Below, piece after piece: positions 11,715 to 12,268 of a stretch of DNA of 12,268 nt (its first letter is position 1; each line of letters starts with the position of its first letter). Below the pieces are notes generated by a model, which was not told the origin of the DNA, made no database searches, and saw nothing but the letters and a program-made list of their open reading frames with translations. Where the stretch lies: NCBI GenBank assembly GCA_030616365.1, contig JAUWXM010000030.1, positions 1-12,268 on the forward strand, given 5' to 3'. The position numbers and the translations under genes were made by a program. This DNA is from a bacterium (GTDB lineage Bacteria; UBP18; UBA7526).

Positions 11715-12242
11715 TTATCGCTCAATCCCCTTAAGAATGAGAATTAAATTTCTTATGTTCCCTTTGAGGACGTTTACCAAGCCCGGTACGGGGGATTTTA
11801 TTATAGCAGCAACCTGGGAGAGAAGTCCCTCATAGGAAGGGAGAAGGGCGAGCTCTCTAATCCTTTCCCTATCAATAAGTCTCCCCTCAACTATTCCCAC
11901 TTTAATCGAAAGTGCCTCATGTTCCTTGCTAAAATCGGTCAATATTCTCACTCCCGCCAGAGGGTCCTCATAACCAAAGGCAATAGCGGTGGGCCCCCTC
12001 AGATAAGGAAGAAGCCCTTCCTCATATCTTTCCCCTTTGACTGCCAGGCGGGCCAAGGTATTCTTAATCACCTCATACTCAATCCCTCCACTCCTTAATT
12101 TCTTTCGCAGATCGCTCATCTCTTCCACATCCAGACCACAATAATCAGAGAGAACGATGCTTGAAGCAGAATGCATCCTCTCCTTTATCTTCTCGACCTG
12201 CTTCTCCTTGGCTATTCTCTGTGGTTTCTTCTCTTCTGCCAT
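11715..12242 (-). CDS. rplJ: 50S ribosomal protein L10 (uL10)
   Basis: uL10 anchors the stalk to 23S rRNA and carries bL12 dimers on its C-terminal helix. The protein is 175 residues, slightly longer than the common 165-170, mostly through a charged N terminus (MAEEKKPQRIAKEKQVEKI). Recognisable features are the N-terminal domain SSIVLSDYCGLDVEEMSDLRKKLRSGG, VIKNTLARLA (about 59-68), a GPTAIAF strand (about 87-93), and the C-terminal amphipathic helix PGLVNVLKGNIRNLILILKG that would hold bL12. The ATG at 12242 is supported by AGGGAAGG 6 nt upstream. In many bacteria L10-L12 binds the rplJ leader to repress translation; that leader lies outside the window. Stop is TAA, 19 bp before rplL. Confidence 0.96.
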   Translation of the reverse strand: MAEEKKPQRIAKEKQVEKIKERMHSASSIVLSDYCGLDVEEMSDLRKKLRSGGIEYEVIKNTLARLAVKGERYEEGLLPYLRGPTAIAFGYEDPLAGVRILTDFSKEHEALSIKVGIVEGRLIDRERIRELALLPSYEGLLSQVAAIIKSPVPGLVNVLKGNIRNLILILKGIER

Positions 12243-12248
12243 TAGAGG

Positions 12249-12256
12249 CCTTCCCT
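12249..12256 (-). promoter_or_regulatory. Ribosome-binding site of rplJ
   Basis: AGGGAAGG lies 6 nt before the ATG at 12242 and is a partial Shine-Dalgarno match. Only 26 bases upstream of the gene are visible, too few to judge an L10 leader structure or promoter. Confidence 0.55.
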
Positions 12257-12268
12257 GGTTAGTCTTTT

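Overview
This window is a single co-oriented block of core information-processing genes, all on the minus strand. In transcription order (right to left) they are rplJ (uL10), rplL (bL12), a fused rpoB-rpoC, rpsL (uS12), rpsG (uS7) and fusA (EF-G, which runs off the left edge). This is the classical L10/beta operon joined directly to the str operon. Every coding frame I checked is open, and the diagnostic motifs are intact. I see no tRNA, rRNA, CRISPR array, transposase or plus-strand gene.

The organism is a bacterium of intermediate base composition that I cannot name. The beta' part carries a large insertion inside the trigger loop (SI3 type). The beta part has BBM1-type repeats and a charged coiled coil before the flap/active-site region. 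Both fit a Gracilicutes-type (diderm) RNA polymerase rather than a Bacillota or Actinomycetota type. Natural rpoB-rpoC fusion is well known in Helicobacter and relatives and in Wolbachia. The spacer texture here (degenerate 7-8 bp tandem repeats, small palindromes) looks unlike those genomes to me and suggests an uncultivated lineage, but that is only an impression.

Right end: rplJ (11715-12242) is followed after 19 bp by rplL (11129-11695). The bL12 has an unusual Lys/Glu/Pro-rich N-terminal extension of about 60 residues. A 157-bp spacer of TTAGANA-type heptamers and a small hairpin precedes rpoBC. Middle: rpoBC (3097-10971) encodes one 2624-residue beta-beta' chain. It has no stop and no ATG/GTG/TTG start at the junction near residue 1275, where an A7 run and fossil-looking ribosome-binding purine tracts remain. 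Left: a 107-bp spacer of two oppositely oriented octamer arrays, then rpsL (2618-2989), a 48-bp spacer, rpsG (2099-2569), a 133-bp spacer of CAGTTNA heptamers plus two hairpins, and the 5' 655 codons of fusA.

The products work together in gene expression: the RNA polymerase core, the L10-L12 stalk that recruits translation factors, two 30S proteins of the decoding and mRNA-path region, and EF-G, which uses that stalk. The biologically notable points are the RNA polymerase fusion, the extended bL12, the different short-repeat arrays in the spacers, a 13-bp motif recurring at the ribosome-binding position of rpsL, rpsG and fusA, and small palindromes inside genes, including at the very 3' end of rpoBC.
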